A DNA stretch of 64,000 nucleotides from Zopfochytrium polystomum (GCA_025765615.1 JAIVFJ010000017.1:248001-312000); one strand, 5' to 3'; positions 1 to 12,516 are shown, numbered from the stretch's first letter. Notes: generated from the sequence alone by a model not told the origin. Program-made: numbers and translations.

Positions 1-2661
1 CAGTTACTCCTCCTTCATACTCTTACAGTGTTCCCGAAAGCCCGGCCTCGGTGCAAACAACTCCCACGCAGAGTTTCCCTCACTACCGAGGCCTCCACGC
101 ACATACAGAAAACCCTTCTGCTACTGCACCTTCAAGCCGATCGCTCTACACTCATCTTCCTCAGTCTCAGCACGCGCCAGCAAACCCCAACGCCGCTGTG
201 TCTCATCAGCCGGCCCCGCAACCGGCGCCTTCCTCAGTGTATGGCCAGATATCTACTTGGTCTCCGCACGAAAGCGCCACTGCACGGGCGATCGCCCAAA
301 CCTACCACTCGCGACCCCAAACCCCTCGGCCAACGACTCCTCCACGGCACGAGAACGGTTGTACGAGCTCACACCCTTCGGCTCCTGCGATTCCTTCCAG
401 TTCGTTCTCGCCTGCTGCTCCAACACACAGTGGCGTTCACGTCTCGCGGCATCCTTTGCTGAGCGAGAAGCCGACACCTGAAGCCCCTAAAACGGTGTTT
501 AGGAGCAATACACAGATCAGTAACCTACCGCCGGAGCTGGTTCTCCTTTTGGATGGCAAGTGCGACTTTTATGGCGTTCGTGGACTGCCGTTGCCAAAGG
601 TTGAGATATGCAGAGTCCTGAGGAGACCAGGAGCGCCGCTGGACGAGGAACGGACACTGGTGGACAATTTTTTCGACCACTACTATTGCCCTGTATCCTT
701 CATACACCGGCGATCTTACCTGGCGAATCTTCAAAACGTAGACCCTTTCCTCAGGTAGGAAATTCGTTCCAGCGTTGACTGATGACTTCTGTGTGCCTCC
801 TCATCTAACATAATCGGCATAATGTGTAGAATGGCGGTGTGCGCAGCTGGCTCCATGGTACCGTCAAAGCAAGCCTTCCGGAAAGGAGCGCGCTGGTACT
901 ACAAGCAGGCGAAGGTTTTTTCGACCGAGTCTCTGGACTCTCCTTCGCTGGAAACGGTGCAAGGGTGGCTCATTCTTGGGTGGGCCTCACTATGTTTTAG
1001 GAAAGCGACCCCGCTCTGGCTGTACATGAGCATGGCAACTCGAATGGTGGGTTTATATGCGGATACCCGGCCGGCAAATAGCATAGTATGCTGAACTGAT
1101 ATTCTTCGACAGGCCGCGTACTTAAGACTCAACGAGGAAAGTTTTGAATTGGCTCCTACAGAGCCTTGGCTCGAGAAAGAAACCAGAATTCGAACGTGGT
1201 GGGCCTGCTACTTTGTTGACCGTTGTAAGTAGATGTTGAAGCTCTTATCAGTTGGCTCTGAGAGTGAAGTTGACACTTCGCATGTTTCCTCCAGTTACTG
1301 TTGTGTTCTCCCACCTCCCACCACTGGCAGAAAGGGGATATACCGAAAAAATTCCTTTGTGTCGTGAGGACATTTGGACAAGTTGGAGAGCCCCCAGTGC
1401 ATTGGCTGAGACATATGCTGAACATCGCAAGCCCGACGACAATTCTCTTACCTATTGCATTCTTCTCTGGGAGCTCTTCACAAAAGTTCAACTGGATATT
1501 CGCGGTTATGAGCGACGGAAGGAAGAGAGTCGAAAGCAGATTGAGGGAGAAACGGTTGAATCCATCCTAGAGAGCCTTAAGGTAACTACAGAGCTGGAAT
1601 CATGGTTGCGTCAGCTACCACCCAAGTTTTGGCTTCGTCTGGATGATGAGTACATGCAGCAGCTCGTTCAGTCTTCGGAAGTGTCGACATGCCGCGAACT
1701 CTCCACGCTCTTTATCACCTACCACGGTCTTATTTGCTGCAGTACCCGAAGGTCAACTCTGTGGTTCCTGCAGCAGGCTTGCGGAAGAGCCACGCCCTAT
1801 GTCGCGTCTGGCGGAACCCCTCGCAGTCCCATCACACTTCCCGGTCTGAGTCACATACTTACCCAGGCGGAGAGCACGCGTCTTCTTGAGAACGCTGCTT
1901 CAAAGGCGCTCGCGTCTGCAGAGGCTGTATGCACCCTCGCAGCCTCTCTCATCGGACACTCTGCGCGTCTGGAAGAATTCGCTCCGTCCTGCTTGTTTTT
2001 CGTCTTTGAAGCAGTCGTCACGGTATTCCTGATGGAGATGGGAATTCCTTTCTTGCCCATGGACTTCCAGCTGGGCGAATTCTCCTCCGACACAGCGATC
2101 CGGCACCTCGAAGCGGCCTCTGGGTTCTTCCGCGGCGTCGCTGGACGGTGGGGTCCCGCGGCCTCGATGGCGGTGATTGTCGACCGCTTGAAGCAATTTA
2201 TTGTCGCGCGCAAGAAGCAGCACCGCGGAAAGTCGCGATGGGAAATCATCAATGCCGGCGCCGCGCCCGTTCCCTCGGGGCTGGTGGCCGCCGCAGCAGC
2301 AGGTGGCCCCGACGCGACGACGCCGGTCGGGGGTGAAAAGTCTGGTGTCACCGTGCCCGGCGGCGCCGTAACTGGTGGTAGCGGCGGCGGTGGCGGCGGC
2401 GGCGACGACGCCGCGCAAGAGTACACTCCGCGGTCGTCGCCTCCCGCCGCCGCGGGGGGCTCGCTACTTAGCGCAGGGGGCGGGGACACGGTGTCGGAGG
2501 ACGATTTCGAGATGCCGACGCAGCTGCGGCTGCGAGACGAGACGACGCGCAAGGTGCTCCATCGGGTGTGCACGTCGCCTTTCGCGAGCATTTCTGAGAC
2601 TCTGCTCGTGATGACCGAGCTGGCGCGGCGCGGGGGCATCGTCGAACTCTTTGTGCTTTGA
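1..2661 (+). CDS. Fungal-specific transcription factor, 5'-truncated
   Basis: Open reading frame enters from the left edge (frame 3), so the N-terminus, where a Zn2Cys6 DNA-binding cluster would normally lie, is outside the window. Proposed exons are <1-754, 830-1046, 1113-1224 and 1295-2661, with all phases compatible. After a Ser/Pro/Gln-rich stretch, the region from about nucleotide 520 to 2200 resembles the middle homology domain of fungal regulators (Fungal_trans): PVSFIHRRSYL, then SLETVQGWLILGWA, LYMSMATRM, then TRIRTWWACYFVDR, the usual helix-rich order. The C-terminus is a low-complexity Gly/Ala/Pro tail. It is likely a nuclear pathway-specific regulator; its target cannot be told. 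Family call is good, exact start unknown. Confidence 0.8.
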
Positions 2662-3052
2662 AGGGGGGCGGGTTGTATTTCAAAAACGGGTTTTTTTCTT
2701 TTTTTTTTTCTTCTTGTTTTCCATTTGTTTCTTTTGCTTCCCCTGTTGTTCCATGTCTGCAAGCGCATCATCAATCTACTTCAACAAAGTGTGCATTATG
2801 CTTGATGTGATGGCACTTTGTGCAGAACCAGGCCCACTCGCCTCCCCAGTGAGCGATGTCGTTGAAAAGAGACCTGACCGAAGTCGCGAAACAAAAGTAT
2901 CGGCGAAGCTTCAGGCTATTTCCGGAAGGTGAACCCTTTATGAATCGTTTTTCCTCCCGTCTTTTGCAATGTAAAAGCACTGGTGAAATCCGCGTTGGGT
3001 CGGGATGCGAGACAATACCTTGAGGCAGCTGCTCAAACGATTTGCGTCAGGA

Positions 3053-3097
<45 letters not shown>

Positions 3098-3328
3098 CTC
3101 GTGCAGATCCTCTTCAAAAAAACAAAACGAAGGAGGCGCGGAAAGAAATGTCTAAGACCTTTTCATCCTCGCTGAAGCGCGCCATTTTTCATAGTATTTT
3201 ATGTATACCTCGTATAGAAATCAAAACGAACATCCCCCACCATTCACCCCGCTCATCAGCCTTTTACCAATCCTCCCCTCCTTTGATAGCCACCTTCCGC
3301 CCGCGACGTTATTCCCCCCACACCGCCT
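2662..3328. other. Convergent intergenic region with T37 tract
   Basis: Lies between the ends of the transcription factor (+) and the methyltransferase (-). It holds shorter T-rich runs near 2690-2710 and an uninterrupted run of 37 T at 3061-3097. I see no gene. The T runs may be 3'-end signals or a reverse-transcribed poly(A) scar; nothing around them shows target-site duplication. Confidence 0.6.
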
Positions 3329-4779
3329 TCACACCCGCCCGTTCGCGAAAAACCAGTTGACAAACGACTTGTTCTCGGCGTGCTCTTTCAGAACCTCGTC
3401 GACAAAGGGCTCGTACTCGGCGTCGGACAGCCCGGATTTCTGCTTCAGGATCGGCGCGAGGGAGACGTAGATGGCGCGCATGTCGGCCGCGACTGTTTCG
3501 CCGACGGGGCCGCTCCAGTTGGACTTTTTGGTGATTTGACAGTAAAATTGGGACCGTATGAGAAGTCTTCCCCACAAAGGCTGCAAAAGCCGCGGTTAAG
3601 CAAAAAAAGAAAGGCATACCGGCGCAGACCGAACGCCCTTGGATAGGCTCTTGAACCCGGCGCCGTCAAGGATGATATCCAGATTTTGCGCTAAAAAAAA
3701 GAAGAAAAAAAAAAAGAAAAAAAAAAGGAAAGAAAGCGGAACAGGGGTTTGTCAGGGAAAAAAAGCCCACACAAAAATCTCCCAGACATACCCAGCTTTG
3801 CGTTCAACCCCAGATCTTCCATCGCCGAAAAGACTTGTGTTTGGTCGCGCGTGTGCGTGGGGGTAATTACGATAATGAATCGTTCGTCAGATTTTTGCGG
3901 AAACACTCACACCACGCCGACATCTTTCCCGTCGCCTTGCCCGCCCGCTGCGGTGCGAAAAAGCACTCGACAAGCTCGACGTATCCGTCCGGTTTCGTGA
4001 CGCGCTTGAGCTCTTTGACGACGGGGCCCCACGAGGCGGTCGGGTAGCTCAGGACCATGTTGCGCTGGTAGACGAGGGTGAACGTAGCGTCGGCGACTGC
4101 GGGTGGGGTTGAGAGGTTGCTTCAGGTCCGCACGCAGATCCGCGCAACAACGCGAAAAAATATTTACATGGGAGCCCCGCGACGACGTCTGCGGTGACAA
4201 AACTGACGTTCGGCGGCACGTCGTCGGCTGGAGGGAACTCGGAGCCGTTCGAGTCCTTTTGGGGGAATGGGGAGAAGATTTAAACACCGTGGGCGCGTCC
4301 CCCACCCGCCGGCGACGATCAGCGGTGGTCAACAAAGCGTGTGAACGAAATATTGAACAGTTGCGCTTGCTTTCAGCTCACCACGCCGACGACCTTGCAG
4401 CCGGGATACCGGCGGGCAAAGTCGATGGCCCAGAGACCCGATCCGCAGCCGACGTCGAGGACGTGGACGGCGCCGTCGGCGGAGGATGCGAACGCGTCGG
4501 CGAGCAGCGTGTGGTGCAGGTTTCCGTCAAAGAGGTGCTTGAAGAGCTCGTGCTGGCGGGCGTTGCGGTCCTGGGGTGGGTGGTTGGGATGAGGATAGGA
4601 TGGGATTGATGAGCGGGATGGATGGATGGGGGGCAACGTTTTCGTTCCGCTGTCCGTCCGTCCGCTGTCCGTCCGATGCACGGCGGGCGTGCGGGACGAG
4701 CGAGAGCACTCACGAGGTCAGCAATGTTGGCGGGCAGTGGGTAAGCGGTGGGGGCGGCGGCGTCGGAGGCGCTTGCCAT
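3329..4779 (-). CDS. Class I SAM-dependent methyltransferase
   Basis: Seven exons: 4714-4779, 4382-4570, 4168-4255, 3911-4096, 3792-3833, 3620-3690 and 3329-3523 (minus strand); phases agree throughout and give 278 residues. Motif I of the Rossmann methyltransferase fold is clear: VHVLDVGCGSGLWAIDFA, followed by KVVGVD (end of strand 2), an acidic/aromatic FVTADVVAGLPF segment and a post-motif block VVKELKRVTKPDGYVELVE. This is the pattern of small-molecule methyltransferases of the trans-aconitate/UbiE type; the substrate cannot be assigned. The mRNA leader is an (AAC)9 repeat ending one base before the ATG. The 143-nt first intron carries C/A/T-rich short repeats. It has no co-directional neighbour, so context does not help. 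Confidence 0.82.
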
Positions 4780-4780
4780 C

Positions 4781-4807
4781 GTTGTTGTTGTTGTTGTTGT
4801 TGTTGTT
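4781..4807 (-). repeat. (AAC)9 leader abutting the methyltransferase ATG
   Basis: Nine GTT units on the plus strand, read as (AAC)9 in the methyltransferase mRNA. A single G separates the repeat from the start codon at 4779. Such A/C-only leaders cannot fold. Whether this is functional or a simple microsatellite is not known. Confidence 0.85.
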
Positions 4808-5660
4808 GATCGATTGATGATTGATGGTCACACGAGCCACCGCAGTGGGCTTGTTTTTTTATTATCCCTTTCCGCTTTCGCGAGGTTTTCTTAAGTACTT
4901 GGCCGTTCAGACGTTCGTTACTTTCACCCTTCGGCACCCAGCCGACAACCCACCCACCCACCCAATGCCCAAGCTCTTTTTGATGCGCGCCTATTCCCGT
5001 CGTCGCCGCTGCCACAAAATCCGCATGCTCCTGGCCGCTGGGCGGGGGCAAAGAGAGATGGAGGAGAAAGTCGGAGAGGAGGGGGACGAGGATACGGAAA
5101 CGACTCCAGCAATGGCGCGAAAGAACCCATCCTCCTTCCCTTGCGTTTACATTCCCTAATCACCCCTCCATCGCAGCGCTCCAGTGCCCGGAACACAGTG
5201 CCGGAGAGCGCGGTCTTGCTCCGCACCAGGATTTGTGGCTCCGCCGCGGCGGCGGCGGCGCCGCTGGGAGGGCACGAGCGGCATGGCCGGCATAGTCGAG
5301 GTGGGGCGGTTGCGAGGATGGGTGGCTAGAATAACCTGCGGACGAACTTCTTGGGGTTGTTGTCTTGTGGCAGCGAGGCCGTAGCAATGAAGTTGTTGTA
5401 AAATGTAAAATCTAAACCTCAAGTCCTACCAATGTTGAGAACTACCGATGTCGCGTTTTCTGCAGTTGACTGAGAGAGGGCGGATGAGGAAGGGAGAGGG
5501 GGAGACCCGCCTCCCGCAGGCTTCGCACTAGTTCTGGAAGCTCCTTCTCCCGCTGGGCAAGGACGGATAGAGTAAAGGGGGAGAGAAAAAATATTGGTCT
5601 TTTTCTCAATTTTTTTTCTCCAGAGTTTTCGCTAGTGAGTTTTGGGGCGAGTCTTGTAAG
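4808..5660. other. Divergent intergenic region
   Basis: About 850 nt between the methyltransferase (-) and the Ser-rich gene (+), so it should hold both promoters. It has pyrimidine-rich stretches near 5580-5625, just before the plus-strand start. ORFs here lack recognisable domains and splice logic; I see no gene. Confidence 0.5.
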
Positions 5661-8600
5661 ATGCCGCCATCAAGCAGAAGGACACCGTCGGCGCGGACGA
5701 CCGTTCCGATATCAGCATTCGCCGACATCTACCGCAAAACGACGTCTCGCAAGCCCAGCACTCCCGCCAAAACACCAAACGATTCCCTGCCGCCGCTTGC
5801 CAGTGACCGGCGACCTCCTCCACCCCCAACTCCGGGCGCAGCCACCGGAGTCGCAGACCTTGGCTTTGAGGAGGGCGGCGGTGAGGCAGGAAATGCAGAC
5901 GATGCGCGGACGGGAAGCAGAGGAAGTGGATCCGAGCGTCGCTTTCCTCAAGCACGCATACGGAGGTGTGGTAGTTGGGCTAATTCTTTCGCAAATTTTA
6001 TTTTTCTTTTGCAATATCACACTCATATAACGCGGGCACGGTCAGATTGAAGCGAGAGCAAAGCCTTCGAGTTCGAGAGAGGATGTACGATGTTAATTTG
6101 GTGACTACTCACATGCCGTAAGTGGAGCTGTGATCAGTCTTAATGGTCGAATTGATTGAACTCTTGTTTTCGACTTGATCGTAAAGAACCTACGAGCCGC
6201 TGCTGGATGAGTACCTTCAAGACTACTTGGGCAGTCCAGCTACGCGGCATCACCTGCTCAACGTTGGTCTGGTGGGTTTTGGAAATTTACGCTACGCCGA
6301 CGCCCCGGTTTTGATCTGACCAGTCAGAGTAGATCGATCCCGAGGGGCACATTGTCGAGGAAAAGGAGTTCAAGTACAATCAGATACGACTGCAGCGTCT
6401 GCAGTACGAAAACGAGGTTTTGAAGAGGAAAGAGGATCGAGACCTTGATCGAGAAATTGAGGAAAGTTGGTGCGCCTTGGTCTCCGCGGTGGTTGGTGAC
6501 AGTGGTTCTTCCTATGCTTTCAGGTCGCAATTCGCCAGCAGACCAGCGAGGATAAGTACAGTTGTCGTTCCCAAAAGCTGCGGCGCATGAAGACGGTAGT
6601 GATGATAATTGATTCGAGAAAAAAAGCATTTCTAAAAATCGCTTTCCAATCCAAACTGGGATCACCGACAGCTCGACGTCACGGCCGTGAGGCCGTTCCC
6701 GGATTTCCTGTCGCACTACCCCGTAACGATGTGGAAAACTGCTCTTCTGTACGCGGAGAAACCGGCACCGTTAATGGATGCAGAGCAGATGCTGCTGTCG
6801 CGGTTGAAGGCTCAAAGCCCTTCAAAGCTTCGAGCGCTTGGACTTTCACCAGAAGAGATTTACGAAAAACCATTTCGGAGTAGAAAAAGGGTTGTCAAGA
6901 GTGCTGCTGCATCAAGAGGGCAAAGAGACGAGAGCGCTGAGAAGATGGGTACGGCTGAAGGTTTTGTTGTGGAGAACGAACACAGTCTGCCTGCAACCAG
7001 CATCGACAACGACCTCGGCGCGGCCATTCTACCGTCTCAATTTTCAAACACATCGTCCTCAGCCATCCTTTCGTCATCCATGCAGGCGGTCTCGCCTCCG
7101 TCAAGCGTATCCGTCCAGAAGCAAGACACGGAAAAGCTAAGTTCAGTTTCGCGTCCCGAAACGGCGGAGAAAGGAACGGAGATCGATGATCCCAACATGG
7201 AGGAGACGATTCGCTCTTGCCTGACGAAAGCAGGGTTGAAAAAGCTGTCAAAGAGTGAGAAGCTGCTTGTTGAGCACATCATCAGGCTTGGGGGAGATGT
7301 CGATGAGGTAGGAAATTTCCGCTCGACGCGAACTCCGAGTTCTGACGCATCTACTTCTTCCTAAAAGATCTTTCAACAAATCGCCGAGCACCGTTCGGCC
7401 ACCCCAGAGCTGGCCAAAGCAGCCTCCGACATCGTCAAAGCGCGAAGCGGCGGCGGCAGCCGAGCCAGCCTCTCCCCGACGCCGTCCTTGCCCTCCCCGG
7501 CCGAACGCGTCACTCCTCCCGCCGCCGCCACCCCACCCGAAAGCCTCCTTCCCGATCGACCGCAGTCCGCTCCGCGCCCTCAGCGCCCGGGCCGGCCGAA
7601 ATCCGCCCGCCCGACCCGCCTGTCCAACTTTCCCGTCGGTTCCAACTTTAGCGAGTTTGGCTCCGAGGCTGGCGATGGCGGAGGCGGCGGCGGGGGCGAC
7701 GCAGAGGGTCTCCTGCAGGGCGATGCTGAGACGTCTGGGGAATGCGCGGTTGAGAAAATCTTTGAGGAGGGAGTGCTGAGCGGGGAATTGGAAGCGATGG
7801 AGGTTGACCTTGTCCCCACTGTGGAGGCGTTCCGGGAATCGTTCGTGGAGGGGAGCGAAGCGATGGTGCGAGCCAAGGAGGTGGAGGAAGATGCACCGAG
7901 TGCGGTAGAATCGGAAAAGGAGGAGAGACGCTCGGTCAAGTCTATTCGTTCGAGTCTGCGTCGATCCGCGCGAAATTCTTCGGTCTCACTCACCGAGCGA
8001 AAGCCAGAGGAAAGCACAAAGAGTAAGGAGGCCTCGCTTTCGCCATCCGCTAGAAGCTCCTCTGTTTCTTTCAATGTTCCTGCTGAGGAAACGGATTCCA
8101 ATGGGGTGACGCACGAATCAAATTCACCGCGTATGTCTCTTGGAAGCCCTGAAAAGACCGATGATCAACCCAACCAGAGCGGCAGCAGACACTCACTCTC
8201 TCCAAAGCGGCAGTCGGCTAAACATTCAATGCGGCAATCCCAATCCTCAGTGAAGTTCGCTTCAGTGGCCCAGAACGAGGAGTCGGATTCACATTCTCCC
8301 ACAGAAGCGGAAAAATCCAGTCGAAGCAACCAAGGGACGTTGTCCAAGGCACACTCTTTGCGCCAGTCTGTAAAGTCACTCACAGAGCCAGAAGCAAGCG
8401 CTTTGGATGATGGTTCCCACTCAAGGAGAAGTTCGCGTCGTTCTCGAACTTCCGTCAATGAGTCAGCTGTCAGTGGAAATGACGCGCCAAACCAACAATC
8501 GCACCGCTCCTCCGCTGCTGAGATGAAGGAGCCGGAGCAGTCAGTCAGAGCAGAGATTTTCGGAAACTCCACGGGCAAAGAGAGCAATGACACGAAGTCG

Positions 8601-11447
8601 ACTGGGCATTCTCCAAGGTTATCCGGAGCTGCGGCAAGTGGAGCGGAGAACCGCACTTGGTCTTCACGCGAACCGGAAGAAGGGATGCCGACCGACGGCC
8701 GAGCATCCGCTTCTGACTTGGTGCGCTCGTCGGTCGGACATGTTCAGGGAGGAAGCTCGTCCAAGCGAGAGACACCGCGCACGTCCATTCGTGCAGCGAA
8801 GCCGACGCACACGGAGACGGAGAATTGCAACTCAGCGCATGACGAGGTGCGCTCTGTGGGAGATGAAACTACGCGCGTGAAGGCTCGCGCATCATTGTCA
8901 GAGGCAGACACCGAAACGCGACCAGACAAGCCTTTGTCTGCAAAGCAGTCTCTACGCTCGTCTGACGTCAAAGCGAATGAGGTTGAGGCGCAATTGCATT
9001 CGCCGGCGGAGCAGCATTCTGAACCGTCTCAACATTCACACGAGAATATTCCCTCAGCCTCCCGGCGGTCTTCGCAGCAGCAGAGCCGTCCTTTATCAGC
9101 CACGTCTAGGACAGCGTCTGCTGCTCACGGAATCGACGCGACAGCATCGCCTCGGGCCACCCGAAGTCGAGCGTCAATGCGCTCCTCACAGGGCGCTGGG
9201 GAGGAAGGCCGAGCGCCGTCTGAACCAGCCGCATCGGGGAGACCGTCAGCGGCCGCAAATGACCACGTTGCACATGGTGAACAGCAGCCCGCACCGGAGT
9301 CGGTGCTCGAAGCGGCCGACAGTCCAATGCACAGAGTCGATGACTCGGAAGCGTTGGAGGGTGTCGCGGCTACTGAACAGACACGCCTTTCCTCAGTGAT
9401 AGGCGGCACTGGATCAAGTCGAGGTATGCTCTAGTATTTTCACCTCGAATCGCAGTTGAGAGTGGAGATTCTAAAGTTTTTCGTTAAATGTACTCAGCAT
9501 CCGTGGCAAAGAGCGACGCGCGTCGGTCTCAAGCATTACGTTCAAGTAACCGCGGTAGCAATGACAGTTTGCTCAGAAGAACGCTTGAGAAGGCTGCGGC
9601 GGCATCTTCAGTGGACAATATGAATAGAAGGTTTGCATATTTCTCTACTCTACTAGAGTTAAAATCTATTTGGAAGCTCCCGCAGCGGATCCATCAAGAG
9701 GTTGTCCGATCTCACCTCACGGAGACCTTCTTCCGCGTCACTAAACAGAGCAAAGAGCAATGAGCCATCTGCGGGGAATTCCAAAATCAACCAGGAATCA
9801 GGTGTGGACAAAATGTTTGGGGGAGGGGGAATCGCAGCGCAGAGTGGTCATCTCATTTTTTAACACTAAAATTCTGGCTCGTTCACGCCAGGCACTACCT
9901 CGATCGATCCCGCAAGCATTCCTCTACCCCTCTCAATTCGGTCATCAGTTGCCGGAGATTCGTCAACAGCAGCAGACGATATCGTACTCAACAAGGAGCC
10001 GTTCGAACCCGGTAGCGTATCGAATCCACTGCGGGCAATCTGTTTTAACACACGATATTCACAGCGACGCGAGCTTTGATGGGTTCGCGAATATCTGATG
10101 CAATGGCGGCCGACGCAGCGAGCATACCTCTCTCCGACTCTGTACGGTCGTCGGTTTCGGACGCCCAGACTATGCACACAGGCCCCGCGGCCATTCCTTC
10201 GCCACTGTCCGGTCAATCATCGACTTACAATAATTCCCAAAGTGCGGAACATGCCCGGCGTTCTTCCAACCATTCCGTTGGTTTCTCTCCTCTGGCACCT
10301 TCGACTTCGGAGCTTGCGCAAGAAAAGAGTCACAGTTCGTCCAGCTTATCGACCGCGCAGACGAACCCGGCATTGATAAAGCTGCCTCCTTCGGCCGGTA
10401 CCTCATTTGCCTCGATGTCCCACCTGGAAACGGATCCGAATCCAGCTGAAGAAGGCCCTTCGTCGGAGAACCACGGTATTAAAGCATCCACTCTCGCAAT
10501 CAAAGCAATGCTCACTGGAAAACAGAACCCCAATTACAAAACCTAGTAGCGGACCTACCACACTCAAAGAAAGCCTCTGCAAGATCGTCGGCAATCTCCG
10601 TAGATGCAGCCGGTACTCAGCAAGGTGGGAAGGTTCACTTTCCTATAAGGAACTGACGGCAGCTTGCAGGCACCGCAACTCCACCCCATCGGAATTCTGT
10701 TGGAGCCCACGAAGTAAAACTGCCCTCTCCCACTGGTCACTCGTTTGTGTCGCTGTTAGGGGACGCCGAGGCAGTCGAAAATACGAACCCAGCATTGATG
10801 AAATTGCCGTCGGCTGCTGGCTCCTCATTTGCCTCGCTCTCTGACGCGCTGGCCAAAACATCTGGACCAGCCGCTCAAACAATGGAAGAGACCATCTCTG
10901 GGCCATTCCATGGTGAGGCGAAGTCACTCGAGGGTGAGAGGCAGAATTCTATTCAGTCGCATCTCACTAACGATGAACTGTCACAAGTCGACCCAGCGTC
11001 AATCCGACTTCCATCAGTCGCCACATCATCTTTTGCTTCTTTGTCAGAAATAGTGCAGGAACAGTCAACACCAACTCCTCCAGGTATGATTTTTGACTCG
11101 TAATCTGTTGCCTAACAGCCTCTAGAACCAGCCCAAAGCTCTCGTTCCGTTTCAGTTCATGCCAGGACAATCGAGCTTCCACCGCCAAGTGGAACTTCCT
11201 TTGCCTCGCTGGAGGATTTACCGACTTCACGAAATGAGTCATGTAAGGTGGAGCGGGGCTCCTGTCGAAATAGTGTCCAACTCAAATCCGCGTCTCAGTC
11301 CATGCAGTAAATCCGGCCATGGTGAAGCTCCCGTCTGGTGCTGGCTCGTCATTCGCATCACTTTCTCAGGCTTGGGCTGTCTCAGAGGAGCCCGCCGAGA
11401 CGACGAGCACGCCGGGACAGGCGGCTGAAGATTCGCCCTCCGAGTGA
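5661..11447 (+). CDS. Large Ser-rich protein with C-terminal SFASLS repeats
   Basis: Fifteen exons: 5661-5965, 6046-6117, 6187-6271, 6333-6469, 6547-6595, 6672-7307, 7368-9423, 9498-9630, 9686-9801, 9892-10011, 10065-10475, 10547-10612, 10670-11083, 11126-11242 and 11308-11447. Phases agree and give about 1618 residues; the junction 6469/6547 uses a weak donor and is tentative. The N-terminal third is structured: YEPLLDEYLQDYLGSP, then a charged coiled-coil-like stretch around LQRLQYENEVLKRKEDRD, then DVTAVRPFPDFLSHY. The middle exon encodes about 690 residues dominated by Ser, Arg, Glu and Ala (RRSSR-type patches, probable phosphorylation sites). The last six exons carry a repeated motif of the form NPA-hydrophobic-x-LP-x-x-x-G-S-SFASLS. 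I do not recognise the family; a scaffold or cytoskeletal/ciliary role is only a guess. Confidence 0.7.
9906..11366 (+). repeat. Eight dispersed copies of an LP...SFASLS peptide motif
   Basis: Strong copies at 10363-10419, 10786-10842, 10990-11046, 11161-11217 and 11310-11366; a variant with SFVSLLG at 10708-10764; two degenerate copies with DPASIPL (from about 9906) and DAASIPL (about 10113). Copies are spread over six exons with spacers of different length. The DNA of the copies has diverged while the peptide pattern is kept, which suggests selection on the protein motif. Confidence 0.8.
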
Positions 11448-11612
11448 TTTTGGTTATGATTGGTTTGCTTTGTAGATGTTTTGTGGTTTTCTGCGCAGCG
11501 ACGGACGCACCGGATTTTCGCAACGAAAGTCTAGGAGGAAGGCTCGAAGGCAATCGATGTTACAAAAGATATCCACGGATTTATTAATACACCGTTTGAC
11601 ACACTTATGGCT

Positions 11613-12516
11613 CTACGAATCAACATTCATCCTCTTACCCCCCTCTGCATTGTTACTGCGCTCGTCACCGCCGTTTCCGACATAAATAACCGGCGGCAGC
11701 TCTGTCCCCAGCGGCACGACGACAGCCGTCCTGCCCTCCGGCCGCTCGTCGATAGGAATGATGGCCTCCGCGACGCGCTCCTCCGCCGCGCGCTTTGCGG
11801 CGGCCCGCCGCTCCGCGTTGGCAAAGCCCACCGTCGCGCTTTCCGCCGCCCGGATCGGGCTGAACTTGACGCGGACGCTGCTCGATCCCATCGGCGTCAT
11901 TGTTTGGGTTTCGGGGGGTTGCGGCTGCTTCGCGCCGGTCCGAGAAAGGTTATCGGCTGTATCATCGGGGAGGTTGGGAAATTAAGAGGGGTGACCGGGG
12001 GTGGGAGCCAGAGATGCCTCACGTCGTTTCCGGGGCTTTGCGGACGCGGCAAATATAAGGTCAGTGCCGATGACCTGATCGTACGTTCCTTCGTAGTACA
12101 TATTCCCAATGCGCAGAAACGGGCGAGGACCGTCGAGACCCTACGAGGTAAAGGGAAAAGAAAAAAGAAAAGAAAAAAGGAAACGCGTGTATTAAGTTCT
12201 GCTCTTGTCGGTGCCGGGGGGTTTGAACACGGCAGAATTCACGTACCGTTAGCGAAAGTCCGTTGTGCTTGTCGACGGCGGCGAAGAGCGCTTCGTTTGT
12301 CATGTCGGGTCCGAGATCGAGTACGACGTAGGACTTTCTTGTTTTTTTTTTTTGGTGCGACAGGGATCAGACTTTATGGGCGTCTCGCGGCGCCACTTGC
12401 TGGGGGGTCTTCGCTCACGCCCGTCAGGGAAAGGCCCTGCCCTTTACCTCCTCCTCGATCTCCCAATCATCATCGTCCTCCGTCGTGGTGGTGGTGGTGG
12501 CTGGTTGGGTGTCCAT
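11613..12516 (-). CDS. Transcription factor TFIIIC subunit 6 (tau55/Sfc7-like)
   Basis: Four exons: 12448-12516, 12247-12333, 12023-12140 and 11613-11956 (minus strand), all phases consistent, 205 residues. The core SYVVLDLGPDM ... GLDGPRPFLRIGNMYYEG ... YDQVIGTDLIFA matches the small triple-barrel domain of the TFIIIC subunit called GTF3C6 in animals and Sfc7/tau55 in yeasts. The N-terminus has a Thr run followed by an acidic stretch (EDDDDWEIEEE). It would help TFIIIC bind internal promoters of tRNA and 5S genes for RNA polymerase III. It is divergently placed from the vWA/ZZ gene with about 640 nt between starts. Confidence 0.85.

Noticed and set aside
3061..3097. T37 tract as a sign of a retroposed gene
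   Set aside because: No target-site duplication and no processed gene copy next to it; it is kept only as a repeat.
5635..6030. Overlapping 131-codon frame at the start of the Ser-rich gene
   Set aside because: Its end cannot join the next exon in phase, whereas the frame starting at 5661 joins without a stop.
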